In this document: positions 26,731 through 34,894 of the stretch, one piece after another
Layout: each line of letters begins with the position of its first letter
Numbering within the stretch: the stretch's first letter is position 1
Assembly (NCBI GenBank): GCA_028291515.1
Contig: JAQGHU010000111.1
Location: forward strand, 1-64,000
Length of the DNA stretch: 64,000 nt
Direction: 5' to 3'
DNA from: Schlesneria sp.
Lineage (GTDB): Bacteria > Planctomycetota > Planctomycetia > Planctomycetales > Planctomycetaceae
Notes under the pieces: model-generated
The model's database searches: none
Told to the model about the DNA's origin: nothing
Seen by the model: the letters and a program-made list of their open reading frames with translations, nothing else
Made by a program: the position numbers and the translations under genes

Positions 26731-28203
26731 TTACGTCAACTTGCGTTCGCGAATCCAATCGGTGTGGAACATCTGACCGCGTGGCTTGTCGGTACGTTCG
26801 TAAGTATGAGCGCCGAAGTAGTCGCGTTGAGCCTGCAGCAGGTTCGCAGGCAAACGTCCGTTGCGATAGCCGTCGAAGTAGCTGAGTGCGGCGCTGAACA
26901 CAGGGATCGGCAAACCCATCTGGACCGATGTGGCGACTGCTCGCCGCCAGCTTGGTTGCGCCTTCTCGATGGCGGCCTTGAAGAAGTCGTCCAACAGCAG
27001 GTTTTCCAGCGTTGGGTTCTTGTCGAAGGCGGCTTTGATATCGCCGAGGAATCGCGAGCGGATGATGCAACCACCGCGCCACAGCAGCGCGATGTTGCCG
27101 TTGTTCAGCTTCCAGCCGAATTCCTTGGCAGCGGCGTCGAGTTGGACGTAGCCCTGTGCGTAGCTACACAGCTTCGACGCATACAGCGCTTGACGGACAT
27201 CCTCGACGAACTGAGTCTTGTCGCCGGTGAACTTGGCGTCGGCTGGGCCCTTCAAGACAGCACTGGCCCGGACGCGAGCGTCCTTCTGTGCGGACAGGCA
27301 ACGAGCATAGACGGCTTCCGTGATCAGTGTTGTCGGCACACCCAGGTCGAGAGCGTGCTGACTCATCCACTTGCCCGTTCCCTTTTGCTGAGCAGTATCC
27401 AGAATCTTGTCGACCAGGAACTCGCCGCTTTCCTTATCTTTCACGGTGAAGATGTCACGCGTGATTTCGATCAGGTAGCTTTCCAGCTCACCTTCGTTCC
27501 ACGACTTGAAGACCTTGTACAACTCGTCGTTGGTCAGGCCGAGCGTGTTCTTCAGGATGAAATAGGCTTCGCAGATGAGCTGCATGTCGCCGTATTCAAT
27601 CCCGTTGTGAACCATCTTCACGTAGTGCCCTGCCCCGGCTTCGCCAACCCAGTCGCAGCAAGGAATGTCGTTGTTCGGACCGACCTTCGCCGAGATCTTC
27701 TGAAAGACGTCTTTGACGAAGGGCCACGCTTCGGGATCGCCACCCGGCATGATGCTGGGGCCCTTGAGGGCTCCTTCTTCGCCGCCCGAAACACCTGTTC
27801 CGAGAAAGCGGAACCCTTCGGCTTTCAGATCCTTCGTACGACGGTTCGTATCGACGAAGTCCGAATTACCACCATCGATGATGATGTCGCCCTTGGACAG
27901 CAGTGGCTTGAGCTGATCAATGACGGCGTCAACCGGGGCACCCGCTTTGACCATGATCATCACGCGGCGTGGAGCCTTTAAGTTCTTCACGAAGTCTTCG
28001 AGCGTGTGATAGCCCTTGATCCGATCTGCCGTTCCCGCATGAACCTTGTCAGCGGGTTCGTTCTTCAGTCCGCCGACAAACTCGTCGGTGGTGAGCTTCG
28101 TACGGTTGTACACCGCGACCGAAAAGCCATTGTTGGCCATGTTCAAAACCAGATTCTGACCCATAACGGCCAGACCGATCAAACCGATATCGTGCTGCGA
28201 CAT
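26731..28203 (-). CDS. gnd: 6-phosphogluconate dehydrogenase, decarboxylating
   Basis: A 490-residue Gnd of the long (about 470-490) type, oxidising 6-phosphogluconate to ribulose 5-phosphate with release of CO2 in the pentose phosphate pathway. The N-terminal Rossmann fold has 'GLAVMGQNLVLNMANNGFSVAVYNRT' (Asn-Arg typical of NADP preference), 'IIDGGNSDFVDTNRR', and the catalytic 'GTGVSGGEEGALKGPSIMPGG' and 'GAGHYVKMVHNGIEYGDMQ' (Lys and Asn). 'ILDTAQQKGTGKWMSQHAL' is the family's late signature. Complete, with the expected C-terminal tail. Confidence 0.97.
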   Translation of the reverse strand: MSQHDIGLIGLAVMGQNLVLNMANNGFSVAVYNRTKLTTDEFVGGLKNEPADKVHAGTADRIKGYHTLEDFVKNLKAPRRVMIMVKAGAPVDAVIDQLKPLLSKGDIIIDGGNSDFVDTNRRTKDLKAEGFRFLGTGVSGGEEGALKGPSIMPGGDPEAWPFVKDVFQKISAKVGPNNDIPCCDWVGEAGAGHYVKMVHNGIEYGDMQLICEAYFILKNTLGLTNDELYKVFKSWNEGELESYLIEITRDIFTVKDKESGEFLVDKILDTAQQKGTGKWMSQHALDLGVPTTLITEAVYARCLSAQKDARVRASAVLKGPADAKFTGDKTQFVEDVRQALYASKLCSYAQGYVQLDAAAKEFGWKLNNGNIALLWRGGCIIRSRFLGDIKAAFDKNPTLENLLLDDFFKAAIEKAQPSWRRAVATSVQMGLPIPVFSAALSYFDGYRNGRLPANLLQAQRDYFGAHTYERTDKPRGQMFHTDWIRERKLT

Positions 28204-28264
28204 GACTGTAAGAACGATCCTTTCCGAGCATCTTTATCAAACATGATTGGCCCGACGGGACCGA

Positions 28265-28849
28265 TCAATCTTCAAATATCTGATTCACCGTAATTTGCAA
28301 GCCAGGCATCAAAGGATCGCCCGACAGAACATCCGCTCCTGAAAACAATTGAGGCCGTTCATTTGGTCGGTAGACGGTGACGGTCTGGAAAACCGGCTCA
28401 ACGACCCAGACCAAAGCGACGCCAACATCCAAATACTCGCGTACCTTGGAAGTGACCTCATCCTGCTTGTCATTCGGCGACAGGATCTCAACGGCTAGTA
28501 CGGGTGGGCCGTCAATTAAACGAGTGTCGAGGTCATTACGAGAGATGACATCGTGACTTGCGTAAGCGACATCGATCCCCACTGCCGATCCGGGCGTTCC
28601 CCGCAGGATAAAGCCTGCTTCGCCGGAAAAGACCTTGCCGCGTGGCTTGGGTTGCAGCGCGGCCCAATTACCAAGGAGGCGAGCGATCGCGGCCTCGCAT
28701 GCCGCATGCCACCGATTGCGTCTAGTCATTGGCTTTTCCCACAACTGCCCCTGAATCAACATGCGGTCGACACCGTCATCGTCCGGGAGGGCGATGAACT
28801 CGTCGACCGTCATCTGTCGTTGCACAGGTTCGGGTAATGTGGTGATCAA
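28265..28849 (-). CDS. Uma2-family (DUF820) putative endonuclease
   Basis: A 194-residue protein with a PD-(D/E)xK fold of the Uma2/DUF820 family: 'QMTVDEFIALPDDD', 'FILRGTPGSAVGIDVAYAS', 'PPVLAVEILSPNDKQDEVTSKVREYLDVGVALVWVVEP' and a C-terminal 'DPLMPGLQITVNQIF'. The family expands strongly in cyanobacteria and planctomycetes; its biological role is not established and nuclease activity has been inferred from the fold. A single gene, 61 bases upstream of gnd on the same strand, with no restriction or toxin partner seen. Confidence 0.9.
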   Translation of the reverse strand: MITTLPEPVQRQMTVDEFIALPDDDGVDRMLIQGQLWEKPMTRRNRWHAACEAAIARLLGNWAALQPKPRGKVFSGEAGFILRGTPGSAVGIDVAYASHDVISRNDLDTRLIDGPPVLAVEILSPNDKQDEVTSKVREYLDVGVALVWVVEPVFQTVTVYRPNERPQLFSGADVLSGDPLMPGLQITVNQIFED

Positions 28850-28984
28850 GTCAGCTTCCGATATTCGCTACAAATCTCGCCCCGACACTTCCAACTGAGA
28901 TTCTATTCGCTCTCTGGTTCACTCAGCAATTCACGCGCATGGTGATTTGGAGATCAATACCTCGGAAGTGCAACAGACAAACAA

Positions 28985-29016
28985 GGTTGAACCGAGCGGC
29001 GCGGCTCGGTTCAACC
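28985..29016 (-). terminator. Terminator hairpin after the KdgK-like gene
   Basis: A 13-bp perfect stem (28985-28997 with 29004-29016, GGTTGAACCGAGC and its complement) lies nine bases beyond the kinase stop at 29025. On the minus strand it is followed by a T-rich tract (TTGTTTG). Confidence 0.8.
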
Positions 29017-29024
29017 CGTTCAAC

Positions 29025-30098
29025 TTACCGCTGAATTCGCGCCGAACCACCCTTGGCAAATGCTTCGACTTGTTCGAGCGTTGCCATCGTGGTATCGCCT
29101 GGGAATGTGGTCAGCAATGCGCCGTGAGCCCAACCCAGCTTGATCGCTTCTTCCGGGGGACGACCGTTGAGCAGGGCGTAGATGAAACCGGCCGCAAAAC
29201 CGTCGCCGCCGCCGACGCGGTCGTAAACTTTCAGGGCGCAGGTTGGAGCCTGGTAGGTCTTCCCTTCCATCCAGCAGACGGCACTCCAGTCGTGGCTGTT
29301 TGTGGAATGGACTTCACGCAATGTCGTGGCGACGACCTTCACGTTCGGCAATTGTTTGACGACGTCGGCCATCATCCCGAAGAACGCGGCGGGGTCGAGC
29401 TTTGAAGAGTTTTCGACATCTTGCCCCTTCAGGCCCAGACCCTTCTGCAGATCCTCTTCGTTGCCGACGAGCACGTCGACGTGTTCGCAAATCCGACGTA
29501 GCGTGGCCTGAGCGGTTTCGAGTCCGCCCGAGATCTGCCACAGCTTGGCTCGGAAGTTCAGGTCAAACGAGGTCACTGCTCCAGCAGCCTTTGCGGCTTT
29601 CATTCCTTCGATGACCAGCTCCGGGGTCGTCTTGGACAAGGCCGAGAAAATGCCGCCACTGTGGAACCAACGAACACCGCCGCCAAAAATGGACTTCCAA
29701 TCAAAATCACCGGGCTTCAACTGAGCAGCCGCTTCGTTGGAGCGGTTGTAGAACACGACGGGTGCTCGCACGCCCAAGCCCTGGTCACTGTAAACGGTGG
29801 CCATGTTGGGGCCGGTCACGCCATCGTGTTCGAATCGCTTGTAGAACGGTTTGACACCCATGGCGCGGACGCGTTCGGCGATGAGATCACCGATCGGATA
29901 ATTCACCATGGCCGAAGCGACACCTGTGTTCATCCGAAAGCAGTCGGACAAATTGGCGGCCACATTGAATTCGCCGCCGCTGACGTGAATCCGACATTCG
30001 GTCGCCTTACGGAAGGGAATAATTCCAGGGTCGAGGCGATTAACGAGAGCTCCCAACGAGAGAAAGTCTAGCGCCCCTTGAGCAGGAATGTTCAGCAT
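29025..30098 (-). CDS. PfkB-family sugar kinase, 2-keto-3-deoxygluconate kinase-like
   Basis: A 357-residue ribokinase-fold kinase. It shows 'HVSGGEFNVAANLSDCF' (substrate-binding Gly-Gly), 'RAPVVFYNRSNEAA' (typical of KdgK, contacting the sugar acid), 'DLNFRAKLW' (Asp-x-Asn-x-Arg), 'LVGNEEDLQ' and the anion-hole/base motif 'YDRVGGGDGFAAGFIYALL'. KdgK phosphorylates 2-keto-3-deoxygluconate in uronate and modified Entner-Doudoroff pathways. This fits gnd nearby, though KDPG aldolase is not in the window. The family shares substrates, so the assignment is not certain. Confidence 0.85.
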   Translation of the reverse strand: MLNIPAQGALDFLSLGALVNRLDPGIIPFRKATECRIHVSGGEFNVAANLSDCFRMNTGVASAMVNYPIGDLIAERVRAMGVKPFYKRFEHDGVTGPNMATVYSDQGLGVRAPVVFYNRSNEAAAQLKPGDFDWKSIFGGGVRWFHSGGIFSALSKTTPELVIEGMKAAKAAGAVTSFDLNFRAKLWQISGGLETAQATLRRICEHVDVLVGNEEDLQKGLGLKGQDVENSSKLDPAAFFGMMADVVKQLPNVKVVATTLREVHSTNSHDWSAVCWMEGKTYQAPTCALKVYDRVGGGDGFAAGFIYALLNGRPPEEAIKLGWAHGALLTTFPGDTTMATLEQVEAFAKGGSARIQR

Positions 30099-30344
30099 TC
30101 AGTGTCCCTTGTTCTTGCAAGTCATTCGTATAGTTGAAGTAGCGTCGCCAAACGACGCGAGTTTCCGTGCTTAATGCCGCCCCAACCCTGATCGACCTAA
30201 ATCGTCGTTTTGCCCGCGGTCGGTGGGGGACGCTATGATATCGGTCGTTGGAGGCGAGTTCAAAAGCCCGGCGAACCTTTCTGGATTTGCAGGGGTTACA
30301 TATCAACAAGACCGTGCGCGAAGAATTTTGCTTTGATTTCGTTC

Positions 30345-30430
30345 GGGTGCCACGGACTCACCGTCTTCGGGGTGGCCGTGTCCTCGATCAAAGACACGGC
30401 GACGTCGAGGACTCCGACACCGTGGCACCC
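30345..30430. repeat. 86-bp MITE-like element with 11-bp terminal inverted repeats
   Basis: GGGTGCCACGG (30345-30355) and CCGTGGCACCC (30420-30430) are perfect inverted ends. An internal hairpin GCCGTGTC (30375-30382)/GACACGGC (30393-30400) lies within. No plausible gene is inside. A shorter relative is at 14095-14150. The surrounding region 30099-30512 (divergent promoters of the kinase and the cytochrome-like gene) shows nothing else recognisable. Confidence 0.8.
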
Positions 30431-30512
30431 CACATCCATGATTTCAGTGAACAGAATCGTGTACGGTCATCAAGAATCGTTCAGATGAGTCGCCCCGCGA
30501 AGGAACCCAGTC

Positions 30513-32231
30513 ATGCCACGCTCTGCCGAGGGATTCCAGACACTCTATCGACGCCGAAATAGCGTGATTCGACTGTGCCTTTCGGTCATTGTCTCGTTGG
30601 CGGTCCTCTTTGGTTCCACCACTGTGACACAGGCCGCCTCGTCGGATGCGGACATCATCACTCGCATCAACGAATTCCTGAAGCAGTACTGGAAGGACAA
30701 TGATGTCACGCCGTCCGAACGAGCCGATGATGGCGAATTCGCCAGGCGAGCGTCGCTGGATATCGTGGGCCACACCCCGCCCTTCTCGCGATTAGTGCAA
30801 TTCCTGGGGGATACCAGTCCCGACAAACGCGGGCATCTGGTTGACGAATTGCTGGACGATCCCGCCTATGCCGAACACTTCTCGACAATCTGGGGCAACA
30901 TTCTGATCGGTCGAGCGAACAATCGCCGCACGAATCGTGGCGAGTTGGAACGCTGGTTGAAGCAGCAGTTCGACAAGAACGCCCCTTATGATCGCTTCGC
31001 GTTCGATCTGATATCTGCCGAAGGAGAGAGCGCGCGGAATGGTGCCGTTGGTTTTCTGGCGGCTCACTTGAATGAACAGGCTGTTCCAGCGACGGCAATT
31101 ACGGCTCGCATTTTCCTGGGGATGCAGGTGCAATGCACGCAATGCCACAACCACCCGTTCAATGATTGGAAGCAGTCGCAATTCTGGGGGATGAACGCCT
31201 TCTTCCGTGGGACTCGTCGTCAGGGGGCCGGAGGAAATCAGCGCGACGAATTCACTCTCAGTGATAACGATGCCGAAAGCGTCGTCTTTTTTGAGAAGCG
31301 ATCCGGGCTGATGGAAGCCATTACGCGGCAGTTTGTCGATGGAACGCTGACCGACAACACCTCGCCTGATACTCCTCGAAAGCAGTTGGCAAAACTCGTC
31401 ATCGATCCGTCTAAACCGTATCTCACTCATGCCATCGTAAACCGCATATGGGCTCACTATGTCGGTGCGGGTTTCACGAAGCCGATCGATGACATGGGAC
31501 CGCACAATCCCCCCTGCCATCCCGAACTGGTAGATTTCCTCGCCACCGAATTCCGCACCTCTGGCTACGATCTGAAACGTTTGACTCGTTGGATCACGGC
31601 CAGCGAGACCTACAACTTGACGAGCCGCACGCATCCGGGGAACAAGATCGACGAACCCGCATCCGGTGCCACTCCGCTGTTCAGCCGGATGTACGTCAAA
31701 CCGTTCACGGCCGAACAGCTTTATGATTCATTGATCGTCGCCACCGATGCACATAAGTCTGGCCGCAACTACGAGCAATCGGAACGACAGCGCAACGAAT
31801 GGTTGGGTCAGTTCGTCCGCGCGTTTGGAACAGACGAGAACGATGAATCCACAGACTTCAACGGCACGGTGCCACAGGCATTGGTGATGATGAACGGCGA
31901 TCTGATCCGTAGTGCGATCAGCGGAGATCAGGGAAGCTTTTTGCGACGAGTTCTGGACGGTTCGATCTTGAAGACCGAGGAAGCTGTCAGCACGAAGTCC
32001 TCCCGCGTCACCGCTAATCGTGGCAAGCCAATTCCAGTGAAAGTGACCAAGGGAATCCCCGGTAAGATTGAGATCCTCTACCTGACAGCCCTGGCCCGCA
32101 AACCCTCCGCTGCCGAGTTAGCCGCGATCGACAAAAGCTTCCACAACAACAACGATCGTGATCCGATCCACGGCCTGCAGGATGTCTTCTGGGCTTTGTT
32201 GAATTCCAACGAGTTCATTTTCAATCATTAG
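30513..32231 (+). CDS. Secreted DUF1549/DUF1553 (planctomycete cytochrome-type) protein
   Basis: A 572-residue exported protein. An N-terminal hydrophobic signal (residues about 17-41, TQAAS) is followed by DUF1549 (about 45-250, 'RASLDIVGHTPPFSRLVQFL', 'FSTIWGNILIG', 'QCTQCHNHPFNDW') and DUF1553 (about 285-560, 'LTHAIVNRIWAHYVGAGFTKPIDDMG', 'LKRLTRWITASETYNLTSR'). The CTQCH sequence is a CxxCH haem-c-like motif. In this phylum the gene usually sits next to a DUF1501 protein; here no DUF1501 gene is adjacent. Function is unknown, possibly extracellular redox or polysaccharide degradation. Confidence 0.92.
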   Translation: MPRSAEGFQTLYRRRNSVIRLCLSVIVSLAVLFGSTTVTQAASSDADIITRINEFLKQYWKDNDVTPSERADDGEFARRASLDIVGHTPPFSRLVQFLGDTSPDKRGHLVDELLDDPAYAEHFSTIWGNILIGRANNRRTNRGELERWLKQQFDKNAPYDRFAFDLISAEGESARNGAVGFLAAHLNEQAVPATAITARIFLGMQVQCTQCHNHPFNDWKQSQFWGMNAFFRGTRRQGAGGNQRDEFTLSDNDAESVVFFEKRSGLMEAITRQFVDGTLTDNTSPDTPRKQLAKLVIDPSKPYLTHAIVNRIWAHYVGAGFTKPIDDMGPHNPPCHPELVDFLATEFRTSGYDLKRLTRWITASETYNLTSRTHPGNKIDEPASGATPLFSRMYVKPFTAEQLYDSLIVATDAHKSGRNYEQSERQRNEWLGQFVRAFGTDENDESTDFNGTVPQALVMMNGDLIRSAISGDQGSFLRRVLDGSILKTEEAVSTKSSRVTANRGKPIPVKVTKGIPGKIEILYLTALARKPSAAELAAIDKSFHNNNDRDPIHGLQDVFWALLNSNEFIFNH

Positions 32232-32476
32232 AATTCACGACCGTGAGCGAGCAATTGGCGGAGAGACTATCAGTCTGCCGAGACCGCTGTGATGGGCTAG
32301 TTTGTGCGTCGCTTGGCATCGACGTGGGACTTGTATTTCACCGCCTGAAAGAGACTCGCATTAGCAGTGCGGCATTTTCGGCTAACAACACGGAATCGAC
32401 AGTTGCATTAAAGTAAGCCATTTACCGGGCACATGAATGCGTTCCCGAGTATTGTCGAACTCCGTACAATCGCGGT

Positions 32477-32818
32477 ATGAACACTGAAGATCTCCCAACT
32501 GAGACTGTGGAAGCGGACCAGCCAGCACCGGTCACCTACAACGATCCACTCAAGCTCATTCGGCAACTTGTCGTCTTCCTCCTGGGAATGTCCGTGGTGG
32601 TCGTCGGTATCGCGATGATCGTTCTACCGGGTCCTGCGACAATCGTGATCCCTGCGGGTCTGGCGATCCTCGCTACGGAGTTCGTGTGGGCAAAGCGGTG
32701 GCTGGACTATCTGAAACGCCGCGCCCAAGAGGCGATGGATTGGACAGCGAACTCCGTGGGAGGCTCGGATACTTCTGGCAAGGACGAAGACAAATCATCG
32801 ACTGCATCGGGCCAATAG
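32477..32818 (+). CDS. PGPGW-type transmembrane protein
   Basis: A 113-residue membrane protein of the PGPGW family (putative transmembrane protein). After a 25-residue hydrophilic N-terminus come two hydrophobic segments (about 31-52 and 56-72) around 'IVLPGPATIVIPAGLAILATEF', followed by 'WAKRWLDYLKRRAQEA' and a charged tail. The family is widespread and of unknown function. Its stop lies six bases from the 3' end of the convergent toxin gene. Confidence 0.88.
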   Translation: MNTEDLPTETVEADQPAPVTYNDPLKLIRQLVVFLLGMSVVVVGIAMIVLPGPATIVIPAGLAILATEFVWAKRWLDYLKRRAQEAMDWTANSVGGSDTSGKDEDKSSTASGQ

Positions 32819-32824
32819 ACTGGG

Positions 32825-33352
32825 TCAACCTTTCGATGACTGCATCATGGCGGCCAACGTGCTGGCACTTAAGAAAAGCCGATAGGGATTGCCGGGAAGT
32901 TCAGAGAAATCCCATCTCGTGTAGTACGACTTGGCCGCATCATCGACGCAGTCGAGAATAACCGCGACGAAGGCGAATGTCTGACCGGCGTCGTAACAAT
33001 CACGTAAGGAGCTGGCGAGAAGCCGATCTCCTAACCCTTGACCGTGAAGTGATCGATGGACGCCGAGCCACGCCAGGACCGCAACTGGTAGCGCACGTCG
33101 GGGAAGTTGCCGAACCAATTCGGTGGGAAGGTCTCCAAAGTCGATTTGACCGGTCGCGAGGGTGTAGAATCCCGCCAATAGGTCCGTCGAGTCGATCAGT
33201 ACTTTGGTGACCGACAGGCGCTTTTCCTGGTGTTGCAGGGCTTTCGTTCGCACCCAATCATTCACCAAGCCTTGACCGCAATCAAAGCCGCGTCGAGGAT
33301 GACTCTTCTGCAATCGTTCCAGCCGATATTCGCCAGGAAACGGGATGCTCAC
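32825..33352 (-). CDS. GNAT-type toxin (TacT-like acetyltransferase)
   Basis: A 175-residue GCN5-related acetyltransferase of the toxin subgroup, which acetylates the amino group of charged tRNA and stops translation. Key features: 'RRGFDCGQGLVNDWVRTKALQHQ' at the N-terminus, 'LPVAVLAWLGVHRSLHGQGLGDRLL' (acetyl-CoA loop RSLHGQGLG) and 'SYYTRWDFSELPGNP' (C-terminal Tyr expected in catalysis). The open frame begins further upstream, but GTG 33352, which overlaps the antitoxin stop (GTGA), gives the family length. Convergent with the PGPGW gene. Confidence 0.9.
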   Translation of the reverse strand: MSIPFPGEYRLERLQKSHPRRGFDCGQGLVNDWVRTKALQHQEKRLSVTKVLIDSTDLLAGFYTLATGQIDFGDLPTELVRQLPRRALPVAVLAWLGVHRSLHGQGLGDRLLASSLRDCYDAGQTFAFVAVILDCVDDAAKSYYTRWDFSELPGNPYRLFLSASTLAAMMQSSKG

Positions 33353-33636
33353 GCTTGTCCCCGCATCAACGACCCCAATCGTTTCTGCGCCGCCGTCAGT
33401 TTGACCGGTGCCTGCAGAGCTTCCCAAAACGCCAGTTGTTCTTCTGGTGTCATCAAGATTGTCTGCTCGCGAGCACTGGCGACTTCTCGTTTCGCCTGAG
33501 CCACGGTCACAGTGCGAACGTAATCACTAATGCTGATTCGCCGCAGTTCTGCAGCTTCGGCCAGCGCCTGCTTGCTTTCAGAATCAAGGCGAACCATGAG
33601 AGGACTCACCTTCGGTGTTTCAGGATGTTTTGCCAT
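33349..33636 (-). CDS. DUF1778 antitoxin (TacA-like)
   Basis: A 95-residue antitoxin. A ribbon-helix-helix N-terminus ('SPLMVRLDSESKQALAEAAELRRISISDYVRTV', residues about 11-43) binds DNA, and the C-terminal helix ('LTAAQKRLGSLMRG' after 'MTPEEQLAFWEALQAP') should neutralise the toxin. Start at 33636: GGAG lies seven bases before ATG; the longer frame to 33807 has no support. Its stop overlaps the toxin start by four bases. The DUF1778 plus GNAT pair is a well-known type II toxin-antitoxin module. Confidence 0.92.
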   Translation of the reverse strand: MAKHPETPKVSPLMVRLDSESKQALAEAAELRRISISDYVRTVTVAQAKREVASAREQTILMTPEEQLAFWEALQAPVKLTAAQKRLGSLMRGQA

Positions 33637-33655
33637 TGCCAGCTCCTTGACTAGA

Positions 33656-33678
33656 TTGTATTGCAATTTGCAACACAA
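33656..33678. promoter_or_regulatory. Candidate autoregulatory operator of the toxin-antitoxin operon
   Basis: A 23-base near-palindrome, half-sites TTGTATTGCAA and TTGCAACACAA around a central T, lies 20-42 bases before the antitoxin ATG. Ten of eleven symmetric pairs outside the centre match or differ only at the fifth position of each half. RHH antitoxins of this family repress their own promoter by binding such palindromes. Confidence 0.65.
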
Positions 33679-33733
33679 GCAATATCGACAGTGGCTGAAG
33701 TCGAAATTCGCAGGCTTCGGATGAAACCGCCAA

Positions 33734-34894
33734 TCACTGGCTGGCCGACTTCGTCCCATTTGGCGAGCCTGAAATCGCGACGCCATGTGGCAGTGGGCGG
33801 GCCGCAAGGGGGAACCCGTGCTCGTGGACGAAACCCTGGAGCTTGCGATAGAGCTGATAGCTGTCGGGATAGACCCAGAACGTCAGCGTAGTATCCTGGC
33901 CAGCGTTCACGAGAGCCTGATAGAACCGGGAGCCTTGAGAGAGCGCGATATCAACCGGTTCGCCTCGCAGATCCTCTTCGGGATGGATTTCCCAATATCG
34001 CATGGTCATCCGGTAACCGCCCATCCCAGAGCGAAGCTCTTCCAGGCCGGAGACCACATCGACGCCGATGATGTATTCCAGGTTGAAGCCGCCAATCGGG
34101 CCAACCATTCCTTTGTGTTGTTTGTTCTTCACGATCCAGTCTTTGCGACGGTCGATATGCTCTTTCAATCGCTCGACCAGCGCGTCGATGGGAACCTCCG
34201 CCACGCGGTTCTTTTCCAGGCGGAAGTGCAGTTCGCGGCCGTTGACTGTCTTACTGACGGGAGTGATTCGATGCTCGAGCTTTTCGACAGGCGGCGATTT
34301 CTTTTCGAGTTCCTTCACTTGCGCCAACAATCGAATGGCAGCTTGGCGCGTCAACTCGAGATCGAGCTTCTGTTGCGCGCCTTTTGCTTCGACGACACTC
34401 AGTTCGGACTTGCGTTCTTCCAGAAGTCCGCGTGCAGTTTCCAGCCGCTGATCAAGTTCTGTCTGCTGACGATTGCTGCCCGCGAGAGACTCGCCGAGCT
34501 TTTTCGACTCCGATGTGACCGTCTCAATTTCGACTTCGAGCATCCTGGCTCGCTCCACCAGTGCTGGGGAAGGAAACAGTTCTGGCAGCGGTTCGTCGGC
34601 GATATCCACTTCGGGTGCGGCCTGGGCCATGATTGGTTCAGGAACGGTTGCTTCCGAGCGAATCGGCTCCGCGCTCATGGGGGCCGGGTCAATCGCTCCC
34701 TCCGGAGTCGGTGGGGCGAGTTCGGCGGGAATACCAAGTCCTGATGACCCGCCGGCCCGTGGCTTCGTCGGCCCCTGTTTGACTCGAATGCCGGCCACCA
34801 CGATCAGAATGATCAGGATCCCGACGATATTCGCGATGACGTCCAGAAACGAATCTGAACCGAATGCGAGTTCGGACTCACGGCGACGACTCAT
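33734..34894 (-). CDS. TolR/ExbD/MotB-like membrane protein of the channel cluster
   Basis: A 386-residue protein with one N-terminal transmembrane segment 'FLDVIANIVGILIILIVVAG' (about residues 16-36) whose Asp resembles the protonatable Asp of ExbD/TolR/MotB. Then follow a Pro/Ala-rich stretch (about 42-115), a coiled coil (about 118-205) and a C-terminal alpha/beta domain (about 215-370). In the latter, 'LHFRLEKNRVAEVPIDALVERL' and 'LTFWVYPDSYQLYRKLQGFVHEHGF' look like the two conserved halves also seen in the partner protein. Its ATG overlaps the partner's stop (ATGA). Third gene of the operon. Confidence 0.75.
   Translation of the reverse strand: MSRRRESELAFGSDSFLDVIANIVGILIILIVVAGIRVKQGPTKPRAGGSSGLGIPAELAPPTPEGAIDPAPMSAEPIRSEATVPEPIMAQAAPEVDIADEPLPELFPSPALVERARMLEVEIETVTSESKKLGESLAGSNRQQTELDQRLETARGLLEERKSELSVVEAKGAQQKLDLELTRQAAIRLLAQVKELEKKSPPVEKLEHRITPVSKTVNGRELHFRLEKNRVAEVPIDALVERLKEHIDRRKDWIVKNKQHKGMVGPIGGFNLEYIIGVDVVSGLEELRSGMGGYRMTMRYWEIHPEEDLRGEPVDIALSQGSRFYQALVNAGQDTTLTFWVYPDSYQLYRKLQGFVHEHGFPLAARPLPHGVAISGSPNGTKSASQ

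Noticed and set aside
26701-27981. 426-codon plus-strand frame opposite gnd
   Set aside because: gnd on the minus strand is certain; this frame is its shadow.
28265-28849. Uma2 protein as part of a restriction or defence system
   Set aside because: No methylase, toxin or other defence gene adjoins it, and the family is common as single genes.
33785-34744. Long open frame on the plus strand opposite the 386-residue TolR-like gene
   Set aside because: It mirrors the minus-strand gene, has no ribosome-binding site and reads as a Phe/Leu/Asp-rich shadow of coding sequence.
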